Positions 27,242 through 36,655 of a DNA stretch of 64,000 nucleotides are shown here, piece by piece. The stretch spans positions 3,534,001 through 3,598,000 of the forward strand of contig NZ_AP026070.1 in assembly GCF_024363255.1 (NCBI RefSeq). The letters are read 5' to 3'. The notes under the pieces are model-generated. The model did not search any database, had not been told where the DNA came from, and worked only from the letters and a program-made list of their open reading frames with translations. The stretch is from Shewanella sp. NFH-SH190041 (lineage in GTDB: Bacteria; Pseudomonadota; Gammaproteobacteria; Enterobacterales; Shewanellaceae). The first letter of the stretch is position 1. Each line of letters begins with the position of its first letter. A program made the translations under genes and the position numbers.

Positions 27242-27718
27242 TTACAACTTTTTAAAGCCGGTAATAGGAGCCGCTTGAGGTATGCCAACTGGACTTAGTA
27301 GACTGGTTTGAATCTCCGCTTTATGGCTGTGTCCACCGCAACCGCCACCACATCCCCCTTTTTTCGCATGATTTAACGATGGTCTACCTTGGGATGCAGA
27401 TGTCAGCAATCGCTCTTCAGCCTGGCAATCTGCCAAAACTGCTGTCAATTCAGCCCGACTATCACAACGGCTAACCGCAGCGCCACACGCTAACAGCTTA
27501 CCCAGCATGCGCTCACCGATTTCATCCACTAACACCAAATCAGTACCCTTGGCCTTAATCAGATTAAGCATGGCCTTTTTCGCAGCGCACCCGCCGGCTT
27601 GAGCCGGGTTATCCAGCAATGCTAATAACTGATGATCACCATCATAAAATGCAATTTGACCCGCTTTAGTAAAGTGACGAGCCAAACGGTTTCGACTCAT
27701 TGGCACAGCAATAATCAT
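27242..27718 (-). CDS. NifX/NafY-type dinitrogenase Fe-Mo cofactor-binding domain protein
   Basis: A 158-residue cytosolic protein with a NifX-like domain in residues 1-105 (MIIAVPMSRNRLARHFTKAGQIAFYD start, and CAAKKAMLNLIKAKGTDLVLVDEIGERML). A Cys/Gly/His-rich tail follows (GGCGGGCGGHSHK, about 124-136) that could bind metal. Proteins of this type outside nitrogen fixation are usually paired with a DUF134 regulator, as here: its ATG overlaps the DUF134 stop (ATGA, 27715-27718). No nif gene is in the window, so a general metal or Fe-S/Mo cofactor role is more likely than nitrogenase assembly. Confidence 0.85.
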   Translation of the reverse strand: MIIAVPMSRNRLARHFTKAGQIAFYDGDHQLLALLDNPAQAGGCAAKKAMLNLIKAKGTDLVLVDEIGERMLGKLLACGAAVSRCDSRAELTAVLADCQAEERLLTSASQGRPSLNHAKKGGCGGGCGGHSHKAEIQTSLLSPVGIPQAAPITGFKKL

Positions 27719-28056
27719 TTTTCAGCGTCCTGTAATTTTTCCGGCGCGGCCGGTAATGCAATCGTCTCCTGCATAGCAGGCTGTGGTGGTAGGGCCAAAG
27801 CCCGTCCCTGGGTAATCGCGGTAGCGGTCTTCTGTCTAGCACTGGCAATTAAATTACCGAATGTCTGACGGGAAACGCCCATCTGCTGAGCGGCTTCTTG
27901 CTGATGTAACTGCAGCACATCAGCGAGGTGCAGCGCCTCAAACTCATCACTTAGCAACTGGATTTTATCCAGAGTGCACCCCGGAATGCCGTTAGGTTTA
28001 AACATACGACAAGGTACATGGGTACTCAGGTGACGACATTTTTTCGGTCTGGCCAT
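27715..28056 (-). CDS. DUF134 family HTH regulator
   Basis: A 113-residue DNA-binding protein of the DUF134 (UPF0251) family. It starts with the typical MARPKKCRHL, then a putative metal-binding region with cysteines (VPCRMFKPNGIPGC). A sigma-70 region-4-like HTH follows (FEALHLADVLQLHQQEAAQQMGVSRQTFGNLIASARQKTA). The Pro/Ala-rich C-terminal tail is probably unstructured. It is the first gene of a two-gene operon with the NifX-like gene. A near-perfect 28-base palindrome sits 24 bases before its start codon and is the obvious candidate for self-regulation. No strong ribosome-binding site is visible before the ATG. Confidence 0.88.
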   Translation of the reverse strand: MARPKKCRHLSTHVPCRMFKPNGIPGCTLDKIQLLSDEFEALHLADVLQLHQQEAAQQMGVSRQTFGNLIASARQKTATAITQGRALALPPQPAMQETIALPAAPEKLQDAEK

Positions 28057-28079
28057 ATATAGGTACCGGTTGGATTTAT

Positions 28080-28107
28080 CTAGTTATTGGCATATGCCAA
28101 CAACTAG
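28080..28107. promoter_or_regulatory. palindromic operator candidate upstream of the DUF134 gene
   Basis: A 28-base palindrome with a perfect 14-base centre, TTGGCATATGCCAA (28087-28100), and outer arms CTAGTT/AACTAG. One mismatched pair (A/C) lies in between. It is the only strong dyad in the ~550-base spacer 28057-28608 apart from terminator-like hairpins, and lies where a repressor would block the operon promoter. Confidence 0.65.
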
Positions 28108-28353
28108 ATTGTGCAAAAGTACGCTATTGAAATCAGTGATCAAGTGCAAAAAACGCCATGAATGCCTTGTCGTTATTCATCCCACTCTTCACCTGATATC
28201 GGCTTTACAAAGTGGTAAAAACATTAAAGCGAGGAATAAACAGCACAGGCTATGGCCTAAAGCAAGTTAAGACAGGGTCTAAAGTAAGGACATCCCCTAA
28301 AGTAGAACTAGTTGAAATACTTAGCTTTATCAATCCCGATAAAAAGCATACAC

Positions 28354-28379
28354 AAAAGTAAGTGCCAACTTACTTTTTA
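28354..28379. terminator. terminator-like hairpin in the spacer
   Basis: A perfect 10-base stem (AAAAGTAAGT/ACTTACTTTT) with a GCCA loop, followed by TAT. No gene ends nearby on either strand; it could mark an unannotated short transcript. The rest of 28108-28556 holds nothing I can support. Confidence 0.45.
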
Positions 28380-28556
28380 TCATTAATTAGCCTCTCCCCA
28401 GCATGCAGCCAACTCTCTGCGCTTGGTGACACTTAACCATAAATGGGTTAACGGGATAACGATGAAGATGTATCCGGCCCTATCACAAAGATGTCTCAAG
28501 GGAGCCAACAAGAATGTGTCTTCGACAGATCAACATGCCCAGCTTAACCATTAAAC

Positions 28557-28590
28557 AATGCCCGCAGATAACATTAACACTGCAGGCATT
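28557..28590 (-). terminator. possible cydC terminator
   Basis: AATGCC-CAG and CTG-GGCATT can pair with a small internal mismatch, 19 bases past the cydC stop. No T-run follows. Confidence 0.4.
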
Positions 28591-28608
28591 ATCTAATGGT
28601 TCAAGTGT

Positions 28609-30411
28609 TTACTGGCTGATATTCAATCGCTGATACAAGCTTTGATAAGCGGTATTTTTTGCCAACAATTCGGTATGAGTGCCAGAGGCACTGATGCGCC
28701 CCTGCTCTAGCAAATGAATTTCATCCATCTGCGCCATGGCGGTCAGGCGATGAGAAATCATCAGCAAAGTGCGGTCTTTCGCAAACTCAAACAGCAAATT
28801 CAGCATATCTCTTTCCGTGCGCTTATCCAGCCCTTCAGTGGGTTCATCCAGCAGCAGTAAGGGCGCATCATGCAGCAGTACCCGGGCAATACCAATACGG
28901 CGTTGTTCTCCACCGGATAATTGACGCCCGCCATCGCCTAGCCAGGTATCCAGCGGTTTATCCCCCTGCAACAAAGTCTCTAGTCCTACTTGCTGTAATA
29001 CTGCACTTAGGCGCATATCCAACCGCGTCCGCGCCGCTTTGCGCTGCGCCAGCGTCATCTGACTCCAATTCATATCCACATCATCTGCCGGTAATGCCAA
29101 GGTCAAATTATCCCTCAGGGTACCGGCAAATAAATATACCCGCTGGCTGACCACAGCAATGCCCCGGCGCAGAGCTTCCTGGCTGTAACTGTCAATCTCC
29201 CTACCATCAATACAGATACTGCCGCTGTCAGCCTGCCACTGACGGGTAATTAACTTCAGCAAACTGGATTTACCACTGCCGGTCTGGCCTAACAAGGCCA
29301 CTTTTTTACCGGCTGGCACATTAAGATCCAATTGCGACAATACCTGCTGCCCCGCTTGGTAAGCAAAGCTCAGCCCTGTCACGGATAATGCACCAGTACG
29401 AATATCGCCTGTCGATGTCACAGGAAAGACAATACCCGGTTGCCGATCAGTCACATCAGATACCCGCTCAGCAGCCATCACACAGGCGGAAAGGTGCTGA
29501 AATGATCCCGCCAGCGGCATCAACATCTCAACACAGGCCAGCGCTGCAAACACCACTAAGGCATACATGGGACCAGGTGGCGTGTTGCTTCCAACACCGG
29601 ACGCGGCCAGTACCAGCATCAACAGCAATGCCGCGCCGCTGACTAACACTAAAGCGGCCTGACTCAGCGCCGTAATGGTGGCCATTGACTGCTGCGCTTG
29701 CAAAAACGCCTTATTAACCTGCTCCAGTGCATCACGATAACGACCGCGGGCATTAAACAGTGTCAGCTCCCCTTGCCCCTGGAGATATTCCAGCAACTGG
29801 ATCCGAAAACGCCGCCGCTGTACCAGTACTGCCCGTCCCGGCTGTTTACCCAGCCAATAAAATACCGCGGGCAACATAAAGCAAGCCAACAAGAGTACGC
29901 TACACAGCACCCGAGCAAGCTGAGGATCAAACCAAGCTAAAAACAAATACAGTATGCCGGTCATCACCAGTGATGCCAGTAGCGGAGTCAACAAACGCAG
30001 ATAGAGGTGATCCAGCGTATCAATATCTGCCACCAAGCGGTTAAGTAAGTCACCGTAACGTACTCCGGCCAAATCCTTTTCTGACAGCGGCATCAACCGC
30101 CGCCAGACCCAGATCCGCAAGGATGTCAGTAGCTGAAAAGTCGCTTCATGGGTCGCTAAGCGCTCACCATAACGACTGGCAGTGCGGGTTATGGATAAAA
30201 AACGAACTCCGCCTGCGGGGGTAAAAAAGTTAAAAGCCTGAGCTGACACCAAAGTGACACCAGCAACTGCGGTGGCAGATAAAAACCAGCCTGATAGTGA
30301 CAACAGGCCAAAACCGGCGATCAGAGTGACAATACTGAGCACAATCCCCACCAGCATCATCAGCCACTGCCGACTGAATAAACGGATAAAAGGCAGTAAC
30401 ACTCTCATCAT
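28609..30411 (-). CDS. cydC: cysteine/glutathione ABC exporter subunit CydC
   Basis: A 600-residue half-transporter that pairs with CydD to export glutathione and cysteine to the periplasm. It is needed for assembly of cytochrome bd and of c-type cytochromes. Six membrane helices span about 18-310. The ATPase domain follows, with Walker A GQTGSGKS (375-382), signature LSGGEQRR and Walker B LLLLDEPTEGLD. The start overlaps the cydD stop (ATGA, 30408-30411) and is preceded by AAGGAG, so the two are translationally coupled. The structural genes cydAB are not in the window. In an organism rich in cytochromes c, as the sir cluster suggests, this exporter is expected. Confidence 0.95.
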   Translation of the reverse strand: MMRVLLPFIRLFSRQWLMMLVGIVLSIVTLIAGFGLLSLSGWFLSATAVAGVTLVSAQAFNFFTPAGGVRFLSITRTASRYGERLATHEATFQLLTSLRIWVWRRLMPLSEKDLAGVRYGDLLNRLVADIDTLDHLYLRLLTPLLASLVMTGILYLFLAWFDPQLARVLCSVLLLACFMLPAVFYWLGKQPGRAVLVQRRRFRIQLLEYLQGQGELTLFNARGRYRDALEQVNKAFLQAQQSMATITALSQAALVLVSGAALLLMLVLAASGVGSNTPPGPMYALVVFAALACVEMLMPLAGSFQHLSACVMAAERVSDVTDRQPGIVFPVTSTGDIRTGALSVTGLSFAYQAGQQVLSQLDLNVPAGKKVALLGQTGSGKSSLLKLITRQWQADSGSICIDGREIDSYSQEALRRGIAVVSQRVYLFAGTLRDNLTLALPADDVDMNWSQMTLAQRKAARTRLDMRLSAVLQQVGLETLLQGDKPLDTWLGDGGRQLSGGEQRRIGIARVLLHDAPLLLLDEPTEGLDKRTERDMLNLLFEFAKDRTLLMISHRLTAMAQMDEIHLLEQGRISASGTHTELLAKNTAYQSLYQRLNISQ

Positions 30412-32258
30412 AAATCTCCTTGTCCGATCTTCGAGTGGCTATCGTCATCAGGCTTTGCCCCTGCGTCATCCAACGCAGACGTTAACGTCACCTCATCGAG
30501 TCGGTTTTCCCCCAACAGTCGGGCAAACAGCCCATCTGTCCGGGCTAGCGTCTGATAACTGCCCTGCTGCACAATGCGCCCGCCATCTAACACCAAGATG
30601 TCATCCATTTGCGCCAACCAGTCGAGTCTATGGGTGATCATCAAACAAGTTTTCTGCTCCGTAGCCTTGGCCAGCGCCTGCATCACCAGCTGCTCACTGT
30701 GGCTATCGAGACTGGCGGTCGGCTCATCCAGTAAATACAGGGAAGCCTGCTGTGCCAGCGCCCTTGCCAAGGCGATCCGCTGGGCCTGGCCCACAGACAC
30801 CCCACCGCCTTGCTCGCCAATCATATAATCCAATCCTTGTGGCTGCTGATGGATAAAATCCGCGACACAAGCCTGCTGCAACAATTGATAGACAGCCGCA
30901 TCATCCAGCTGTGGCTGCCCTAATGTGACATTGTCCCGCACACTGGCGTGAAACAGCTGTGGCTCCTGGCCTAACCAAGCCAACTGCTGCCGCAGCCAAG
31001 TCTTATCCACCGTCGCAAAATCCTGACCATTCACGGTTAAACTGCCGCTGATAGGTAAAAACCCCAGTAGCGCATTAAGCAAACTGGTTTTTCCCGCTCC
31101 ACTTGGCCCTACCAAGGCGAGATGCCGCCCCGGCTGCAAGGAAAAACTCACCGGCCCCAGCAGCTGCTGGCCATCCGGGCTGAACACGCATAAATCCTTA
31201 GCTGTGACGGTCAAAGGGCCAGTATCCAACGCCTTTACCGCCTCCGTCCCTTGCACTAACGGCTCAGGTTGATTTAGTAGTGTCATCAAAGCTTCGGCCG
31301 CGCCAATCGCTTGGGCCTTAGCGTGATAGTGGGTGCCCATATCCCGCAGTGGTTGGTAAAACTCTGGCGCCATAATCAGCACAAATAGGCCGGTAAAGAG
31401 GGTGACGGGCACGCCATAGTGGCCGAAATCCAGATGATGTAAGTAGGTAAAACCAAAATATACCGCCAGCACCGCAATTGATACCGCAGCAAAAAACTCC
31501 AGCACGGCCGAGCTTAAAAAGGCCATGCGCAGTACCGACATAGTGCGACTGCGAAACTCTTCTGATGCTGCCGCAATGGTATCAAGCTCAGCAGCTTCCC
31601 GGTTAAACAGCTTGAGGGTAGATAACCCTTGCAGTCGATCCATAAAATGGCCTGACAGGCGGGACAAGGCCGCGAAATTACGCCGGTTGGCATCCGCCGC
31701 ACCCCAGCCCACTAACATCATAAATAGCGGGATCAAGGGCGCAGTCACGAGCAAAATTGTCCCGGCGGCCCAGTTCAGCGGAAATACCACCGCAAGGATA
31801 ATCAAAGGGATCAAGGCGGCCAGGCTCATCTGCGGCAGGTATCTGGCATAAAAATCCTGCAGATCTTCTATTTGCTCCAGCACAATACTGGCCCAGCTAC
31901 CGGCCGGTTTGCCTTTTATCACCGCAGGCCCCAAACGCTCCAGCTTATCCAATACCGCTTGGCGCAAAGTTTGGCGTAGTTGTAGTCCCGCCTGAAAACT
32001 GACCCGCTCACGGCTGAACGCCAATAATGCCCGCAATACAATTAAGCCGCCCAGTTGCCACAACTCAGAGGCAAAATGGCTGGCAGGTAATGCCTGCATA
32101 ATCACGCCGTGTAGCACGCTGGCCACCAGAAATGCCTGGCCAATCAATGCCACACCATTTAGCAGTCCTAAGCCCATGGCCAACAACAGATAAGGGCCAC
32201 AAGCCCCTTTTTGCTGCTTCAACCACAGGGTTAATTGTTTCTCTAGTGATTTATCCAT
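30408..32258 (-). CDS. cydD: cysteine/glutathione ABC exporter subunit CydD
   Basis: A 616-residue partner of CydC. Six membrane helices occupy about 20-300, and the ATPase domain carries Walker A GPSGAGKT, signature SVGQAQR (a variant of LSGGQ) and Walker B LYLLDEPTASLD. The ATG at 32258 (MDKSLEKQLTLWL...) is preferred because it gives the usual CydD start; the frame stays open to 32363 without a better ribosome-binding site. A charged tail of about 30 residues follows the ATPase core. A perfect FNR-type box lies 111 bases upstream. Confidence 0.95.
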   Translation of the reverse strand: MDKSLEKQLTLWLKQQKGACGPYLLLAMGLGLLNGVALIGQAFLVASVLHGVIMQALPASHFASELWQLGGLIVLRALLAFSRERVSFQAGLQLRQTLRQAVLDKLERLGPAVIKGKPAGSWASIVLEQIEDLQDFYARYLPQMSLAALIPLIILAVVFPLNWAAGTILLVTAPLIPLFMMLVGWGAADANRRNFAALSRLSGHFMDRLQGLSTLKLFNREAAELDTIAAASEEFRSRTMSVLRMAFLSSAVLEFFAAVSIAVLAVYFGFTYLHHLDFGHYGVPVTLFTGLFVLIMAPEFYQPLRDMGTHYHAKAQAIGAAEALMTLLNQPEPLVQGTEAVKALDTGPLTVTAKDLCVFSPDGQQLLGPVSFSLQPGRHLALVGPSGAGKTSLLNALLGFLPISGSLTVNGQDFATVDKTWLRQQLAWLGQEPQLFHASVRDNVTLGQPQLDDAAVYQLLQQACVADFIHQQPQGLDYMIGEQGGGVSVGQAQRIALARALAQQASLYLLDEPTASLDSHSEQLVMQALAKATEQKTCLMITHRLDWLAQMDDILVLDGGRIVQQGSYQTLARTDGLFARLLGENRLDEVTLTSALDDAGAKPDDDSHSKIGQGDL

Positions 32259-32368
32259 GGGATCCCGGTCACATATTCTGACAACGGCTGGCAGTATCGC
32301 AGCAGTTAGCTGGGGAATAAACTGCCCCGAACGCTTTTCCCGAGCTTTTGTTATAGGACTCACAAAAA

Positions 32369-32382
32369 TTGATGCAGATCAA
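32369..32382. promoter_or_regulatory. FNR/EtrA-type binding site
   Basis: TTGATGCAGATCAA is a perfect match to the FNR consensus TTGAT-N4-ATCAA. It lies in the divergent spacer, 111 bases before cydD and 152 before rhlE. Oxygen control of cydDC by FNR is known in E. coli, so cydD is the more likely target. Confidence 0.75.
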
Positions 32383-32533
32383 AATATTCCCACCAAAACC
32401 AACGGCGAACAAACGGGTGAAATCCATCCTGCTCCTGCTTATACCATAGCCAAAGACGGCGCTATCCTGTAAGCTGCCCAGCGCCTGCGGGCTTTTGGCC
32501 TGTTGGCCCCTCTTAACGACAGAACGGTACTAC

Positions 32534-34252
32534 ATGAGTTTTTCTTCCCTGGGCCTGTCGGCCCCGATCCTTAAAGCAGTAGCCGCTCAGGGCTACCAAA
32601 CCCCATCACCTATTCAGGCTCAAGCCATTCCCGCAGTCCTTACTGGCCGGGATGTTATGGCGGCAGCCCAAACCGGTACCGGTAAAACCGCCGGTTTTAC
32701 CCTGCCATTATTAGAGCGGCTGAAAGATGGCCGGCGACCTGCAGCCGGTGAAGTTCGCGCCCTGATCCTGACCCCGACCCGGGAACTGGCCGCGCAGATC
32801 AGTGATAATGTCACCGCATACAGCGCCAACCTGAAACTGCGCAGCACAGTGGTATTTGGCGGCGTCTCCATTAACCCGCAATTAGCAGCATTAAAGCGCG
32901 GGATGGATATTCTGGTCGCCACACCTGGGCGACTGCTGGATCTGCACGCCCAGAAAGCGGTGAGCTTTGACAAACTGGAAGTACTGGTGCTGGATGAAGC
33001 GGACCGCATGCTGGATATGGGATTTATTCATGATATCCGCCGCATTCTGAAACTGCTGCCAGCCAAGCGGCAAAATTTGATGTTTTCCGCAACCTTCAGT
33101 GATGATATCCGGGCGCTGGCAAAAGGGCTGGTCAATGATCCGGTCGAAATTTCAGTGACACCACGCAATACCACAGCCCAAACCGTCAGCCAGACAATTT
33201 GTCCCGTGGATAAGAGCCAGAAATCAGCGTTGTTGACTCATTTGATTAATCAACATAATTGGCAGCAAGTACTGGTATTCTCCCGCACCAAACACGGCGC
33301 TAACCGTCTGGCCAAATACTTAGATGGTAAAGGCATCACGGCGGCGGCTATTCACGGCAATAAGAGCCAAAATGCCCGTACAGCGGCACTGGCTAACTTT
33401 AAATCCGGCGCGGTGCGGGTCATGGTAGCAACAGATATCGCCGCCCGCGGGCTGGATATCGACCAACTGCCTCAAGTAGTCAACTTTGATCTACCGAATG
33501 TGCCAGAGGATTATGTCCACCGTATTGGCCGTACTGGCCGGGCAGGCGCAAGCGGCCATGCGGTATCACTGGTCTCAGATGACGAAAGTAAGCAACTGCG
33601 GGATATTGAACGTCTGATTGGTCGCCGCATCGAACGGCAAATGACCACAGGTTTTGAGCCGAGCAAAACGCTGCCTCAAACCGAACTGAGCAGCCCAAAT
33701 AATCATGGCCGTAATCAGCGTCAGCCAGCAAGCAAAGAAAACGGGAAAAATCCCCGCCGCCCGCAGCAGCGTGACCATCAGGCAGCTAACCGCCACGGCC
33801 GCAAGGCAGATGACAGAGTACTCGCTGCCGTCATGGATGAGCCTACTGCGCCGCGTCGCAATAGCAAAGATGGTCAGGATAACCGTTCTCGTCAGGCTAA
33901 CACTAATGGGCAGCAGCCAAGTCGTCGCCGCAGCCATAACAGTGCCGCAGGTAATGGTCAGTCAAACAACCAAGCTCGCAGCCGTGCCCCCCAACATAGT
34001 GCCCATACCAATGGGAACAAGGGTGATGATAAAGGTGCTAACCATAAGCGCGCCAATAGTCAACGCCATGGACAACAGGCGGGTACCCAGCAGCGAACTC
34101 ATGCTGATAGCCAACGCAGTGAGCGCACTAATGATCGACGCAGCGATGGCCAAGCCAAAACAAGTCGCAATCATCATGGGGATAATAGCCAGCATCGCAA
34201 CCGCCGTAGAAGCCAGCCTTCCTCGGCAAAAATGCAAACGCCTCAGGCGTAA
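32534..34252 (+). CDS. rhlE: DEAD-box RNA helicase, RhlE type
   Basis: A 572-residue ATP-dependent RNA helicase. Canonical motifs appear in order: Q motif ([14 protein letters not shown]), I AQTGTGKT (about 45-52), Ia [14 protein letters not shown] (about 154-157), III SAT, IV-V and [12 protein letters not shown] (about 328-337). After residue ~375 comes a ~195-residue low-complexity tail rich in N, Q, R, H, S and G. It is strongly basic and probably unstructured, and would bind RNA or form condensates. The start is MSFSSLGLS, the usual RhlE N-terminus. The gene is divergent from cydD and ends in a strong terminator. Cold-induced or ribosome-assembly roles are typical but not visible here. 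Confidence 0.93.
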   Translation: MSFSSLGLSAPILKAVAAQGYQTPSPIQAQAIPAVLTGRDVMAAAQTGTGKTAGFTLPLLERLKDGRRPAAGEVRALILTPTRELAAQISDNVTAYSANLKLRSTVVFGGVSINPQLAALKRGMDILVATPGRLLDLHAQKAVSFDKLEVLVLDEADRMLDMGFIHDIRRILKLLPAKRQNLMFSATFSDDIRALAKGLVNDPVEISVTPRNTTAQTVSQTICPVDKSQKSALLTHLINQHNWQQVLVFSRTKHGANRLAKYLDGKGITAAAIHGNKSQNARTAALANFKSGAVRVMVATDIAARGLDIDQLPQVVNFDLPNVPEDYVHRIGRTGRAGASGHAVSLVSDDESKQLRDIERLIGRRIERQMTTGFEPSKTLPQTELSSPNNHGRNQRQPASKENGKNPRRPQQRDHQAANRHGRKADDRVLAAVMDEPTAPRRNSKDGQDNRSRQANTNGQQPSRRRSHNSAAGNGQSNNQARSRAPQHSAHTNGNKGDDKGANHKRANSQRHGQQAGTQQRTHADSQRSERTNDRRSDGQAKTSRNHHGDNSQHRNRRRSQPSSAKMQTPQA

Positions 34253-34316
34253 TAGGATATCCCTGACGGCAAAATAAAGTGCGCCCCTTTAGGGTGAGTC
34301 CAGTGCCGAGATAAAT

Positions 34317-34346
34317 AAGCCCGCTGTTTATGCGGGCTTTGTTTTT
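34317..34346 (+). terminator. rhlE terminator
   Basis: AAGCCCGC/GCGGGCTT with a TGTTTAT loop is followed by GTTTTT, 64 bases after the stop. Confidence 0.9.
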
Positions 34347-34372
34347 ATGCTGACTTTTGTTTTCCAGCAACC

Positions 34373-34963
34373 TTAACGGGATAAATACTGTTGTCGAGTC
34401 GCAATAAAGTGCAATATCGCCATACCACCGTGGCCATAAAGATACAGTTCCACTAATCCAGTCAATGATTTATGCAAATGGCGCAGTTCATTGGCAACAT
34501 CTGGCGCCCACTGCCAGCACACTAACCACAACAACCCGGACGTCAGCACCAATAACATGGCGCCCATGCCTAATCCCTGCACAATATTGGCAATGCCACC
34601 CGGCAGCATCTCAGGTAACTGCTTATTGCGGATCTGCTGCCAATTACGCTGCAGCGCTTGCGTATCCCCATACAGATAGGGGAAAAACATCCGTAATCCC
34701 TGCTGACTCAGCATCTGTTGCAGCATAATGATAAATACTAAAGCCGCAATCAGCCCCAAGGCGATATGTAGCCAAAGAAATACCCCGGACCACAGGCCGC
34801 CGCGCAGCACTCCGGCATGGGTCATATGGATAAAATTACTGTTGATAATCTGGCTGATGACCAATAAGGCCAATAGCCAGTGACAATGGTAAATCTGCCT
34901 GACAGTAAGATTCTGCTGCAGATAACGGTCAAATGCCCGTCCCCAACCCAACCAAGTGCCCAT
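34373..34963 (-). CDS. cytochrome b/b6-domain membrane protein
   Basis: A 196-residue integral membrane protein with four to five helices. Candidate haem-ligand histidines lie in YHCHWLL (helix 1), FLWLHIALG (helix 2) and, near the end, LHKSLTGLVELYLYGHGGMAILH. This pattern fits the cytochrome b561 / Ni-Fe-hydrogenase b-subunit superfamily, which passes electrons between quinones and a periplasmic partner. No partner oxidoreductase is next to it. AGGAGG lies 8 bases before the ATG. The gene converges on rhlE. The physiological partner is unknown. Confidence 0.8.
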   Translation of the reverse strand: MGTWLGWGRAFDRYLQQNLTVRQIYHCHWLLALLVISQIINSNFIHMTHAGVLRGGLWSGVFLWLHIALGLIAALVFIIMLQQMLSQQGLRMFFPYLYGDTQALQRNWQQIRNKQLPEMLPGGIANIVQGLGMGAMLLVLTSGLLWLVCWQWAPDVANELRHLHKSLTGLVELYLYGHGGMAILHFIATRQQYLSR

Positions 34964-35067
34964 GGGAGTATCCTCCTGCCCGGAGCGGTGATATCACGGT
35001 AGCCAATATCTTAGCGGGTTTTGATGATGCAGGAACTGACCTAGGATGAAACCTACTTCACCCGGCC

Positions 35068-36096
35068 TTACCCTCTGGCTTTGAGCTGTATCAGCACAGG
35101 AGCATGATCACTGGCCTGACTGTCCAAGGCAAAATCCGGTCGCATCAAATGACGGTCAAACACACGATAATCCACCACATCCCAGGTACTAAAACGGCTC
35201 CCAGAATCAAACTCGGCAGACAACAAAATATAATCCAGTACACTGCCTTTAGCGCCCCAATAATGGGTTGGTAATGACCGGGCAGCGGGATTGAGTACCT
35301 GATGCAGGGCAAAACTATTTCTCAGGCCATAATAATCCAATCCCGGTGCCACCGGCCGATGACCACTTGGTCGCAATTGCGGCAACCCACTGTCCAGCAC
35401 GGCTAATGCAGTTGATGTCAGTTCGTCATTAAAATCCCCTAATAGCGCTACCGGCAGACCCGAGCGTTGCCGCCGGTCTGTAATGGCCTGCAGTAAGGCT
35501 GCGGCTTCTAGCGAACGCTGCGTCGCGGAGGCGGCGCGCCCTAACGCCTGATGCAACATTGCCGATGCTAATGCGTCTGTATCGCCTGGCAATACGTCTG
35601 GCGCTAAATCCGGTCGACGGGATTTAAAATGCACCACATAACAGTCCAATAAACCAATATGTGGCAGCTGGATCTGACACCATATCGGCGCGCGACTAAA
35701 AGCAAAATCCGCCGCACCACCCAAAGCCAAGATAAGTTGAGGATCAACGGTAACCGCGGCAGAGTGTGTTATGGGATAACGACTGGCAATCGCATTCACT
35801 GGCCGATGAAAAATATAGTCATCGCGCAATAATGGCTGCTGCACCACAGTAAAATGCATCCACCCTTGGGAGGCCAACAATGCCTGTAGCGCTACTGGGC
35901 TAAAGACTTCCTGAAAGGCAATCACATCAGGGCGATAAAGTGTTAAGTAGTCGCAAATCCACTGACATTTACGTTGCCACTGTAGTTGACTGTAAATATT
36001 GTCATATTCATAACTGGCAAATGGTGGCTCGGCAAAATTGAGCAGGTTAAGGGTTGCAAGACTTACCCCGTCCCTTGCGGATAATACAGTTAGCAT
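35068..36096 (-). CDS. endonuclease/exonuclease/phosphatase (EEP) family hydrolase
   Basis: A 342-residue protein of the EEP fold (DNase I / exonuclease III / sphingomyelinase superfamily). Recognisable blocks are TLNLLNF and the metal-binding Glu in DVIAFQEVF near the N-terminus, LLGDFND in the centre, LDYILLS, and the C-terminal catalytic ASDHAPVL. There is no signal peptide, so it is probably intracellular. The substrate could be nucleic acid, a phosphoinositide-like lipid or another phosphodiester. A weak AGATAAG precedes the ATG. It is immediately downstream of the tandem miniature elements on the other strand. Confidence 0.85.
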   Translation of the reverse strand: MLTVLSARDGVSLATLNLLNFAEPPFASYEYDNIYSQLQWQRKCQWICDYLTLYRPDVIAFQEVFSPVALQALLASQGWMHFTVVQQPLLRDDYIFHRPVNAIASRYPITHSAAVTVDPQLILALGGAADFAFSRAPIWCQIQLPHIGLLDCYVVHFKSRRPDLAPDVLPGDTDALASAMLHQALGRAASATQRSLEAAALLQAITDRRQRSGLPVALLGDFNDELTSTALAVLDSGLPQLRPSGHRPVAPGLDYYGLRNSFALHQVLNPAARSLPTHYWGAKGSVLDYILLSAEFDSGSRFSTWDVVDYRVFDRHLMRPDFALDSQASDHAPVLIQLKARG

Positions 36097-36127
36097 TCTT
36101 ATCTCTATCCACTCTTATTTATGCTAG

Positions 36128-36389
36128 GGTCTGTTGACCTTTCAAGTTTGTTTTTGCAGCGATTTGAGGATGCTTTATACAAGGCAGAGGCTTTGATAGG
36201 TAGTTGCGCTACCTGATAAGCCGATAACGCAGTAGAAAGGCGCCTCAAACGCTGCCCGAAGGGTTCGGCTAAAAGCGTTTTACTCTTTGTTGAGCGGTTC
36301 TTGCTTAGAATAACTAGGCGACAAACCACTCGCCGCGATTAAAACGCTTTTGTCTCGAACAAAATTTAATCACGAAAGGTCAACAGACC
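36128..36389 (+). mobile_element. miniature inverted-repeat element, copy 1 (262 bp)
   Basis: The element has perfect 16-base terminal inverted repeats (GGTCTGTTGACCTTTC left, GAAAGGTCAACAGACC right) and is flanked by CTAG on both sides (36124-36127 and 36390-36393). It has no coding capacity for a transposase. It carries internal dyads, such as AGGTAGTTGCGCTACCT near 36210. Short length, inverted ends and a 4-base CTAG duplication point to a non-autonomous element moved by a DDE transposase in trans, perhaps IS5-like. Confidence 0.82.
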
Positions 36390-36393
36390 CTAG

Positions 36394-36655
36394 GGTCTGT
36401 TGACCTTTCAAGTTTGTTTTTGCAGCGATTTGAGGATGCTTTATACAAGGCAGAGGCTTTGATAGGTAGTTGCGCTACCTGATAAGCTGATAACGCAGTA
36501 GAAAGGAGCCTCAAACGCTGCCCGCAGGGTTCGGCTAAAAGCGTTTTACGCTTTGTTGAGCGGTTCTTGCTTAGAATAACTAGGCGACAAACCACTCGCC
36601 GCGATTAAAACGCTTTTATCTCGAACAAAATTTAATCACGAAACATCAACAGCCC
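36394..36655 (+). mobile_element. miniature inverted-repeat element, copy 2 (262 bp, tandem)
   Basis: This is the same length and orientation as copy 1, and nearly identical in sequence. It shares the middle CTAG (36390-36393) with copy 1 and is closed by CTAG at 36656-36659. Its right end has decayed (GAAACATCAACAGCCC), so only copy 1 has perfect ends. The stretch 36660-36939 beyond it holds no convincing gene. Confidence 0.82.

Noticed and set aside
28070..28270. Possible small gene across the DUF134 palindrome
   Set aside because: It starts inside the promoter/operator region and its composition is not protein-like.
33705..34277. Open frame overlapping the rhlE tail in another plus-strand frame
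   Set aside because: It is a shadow of the repetitive basic tail; the composition is explained by the RhlE codons.
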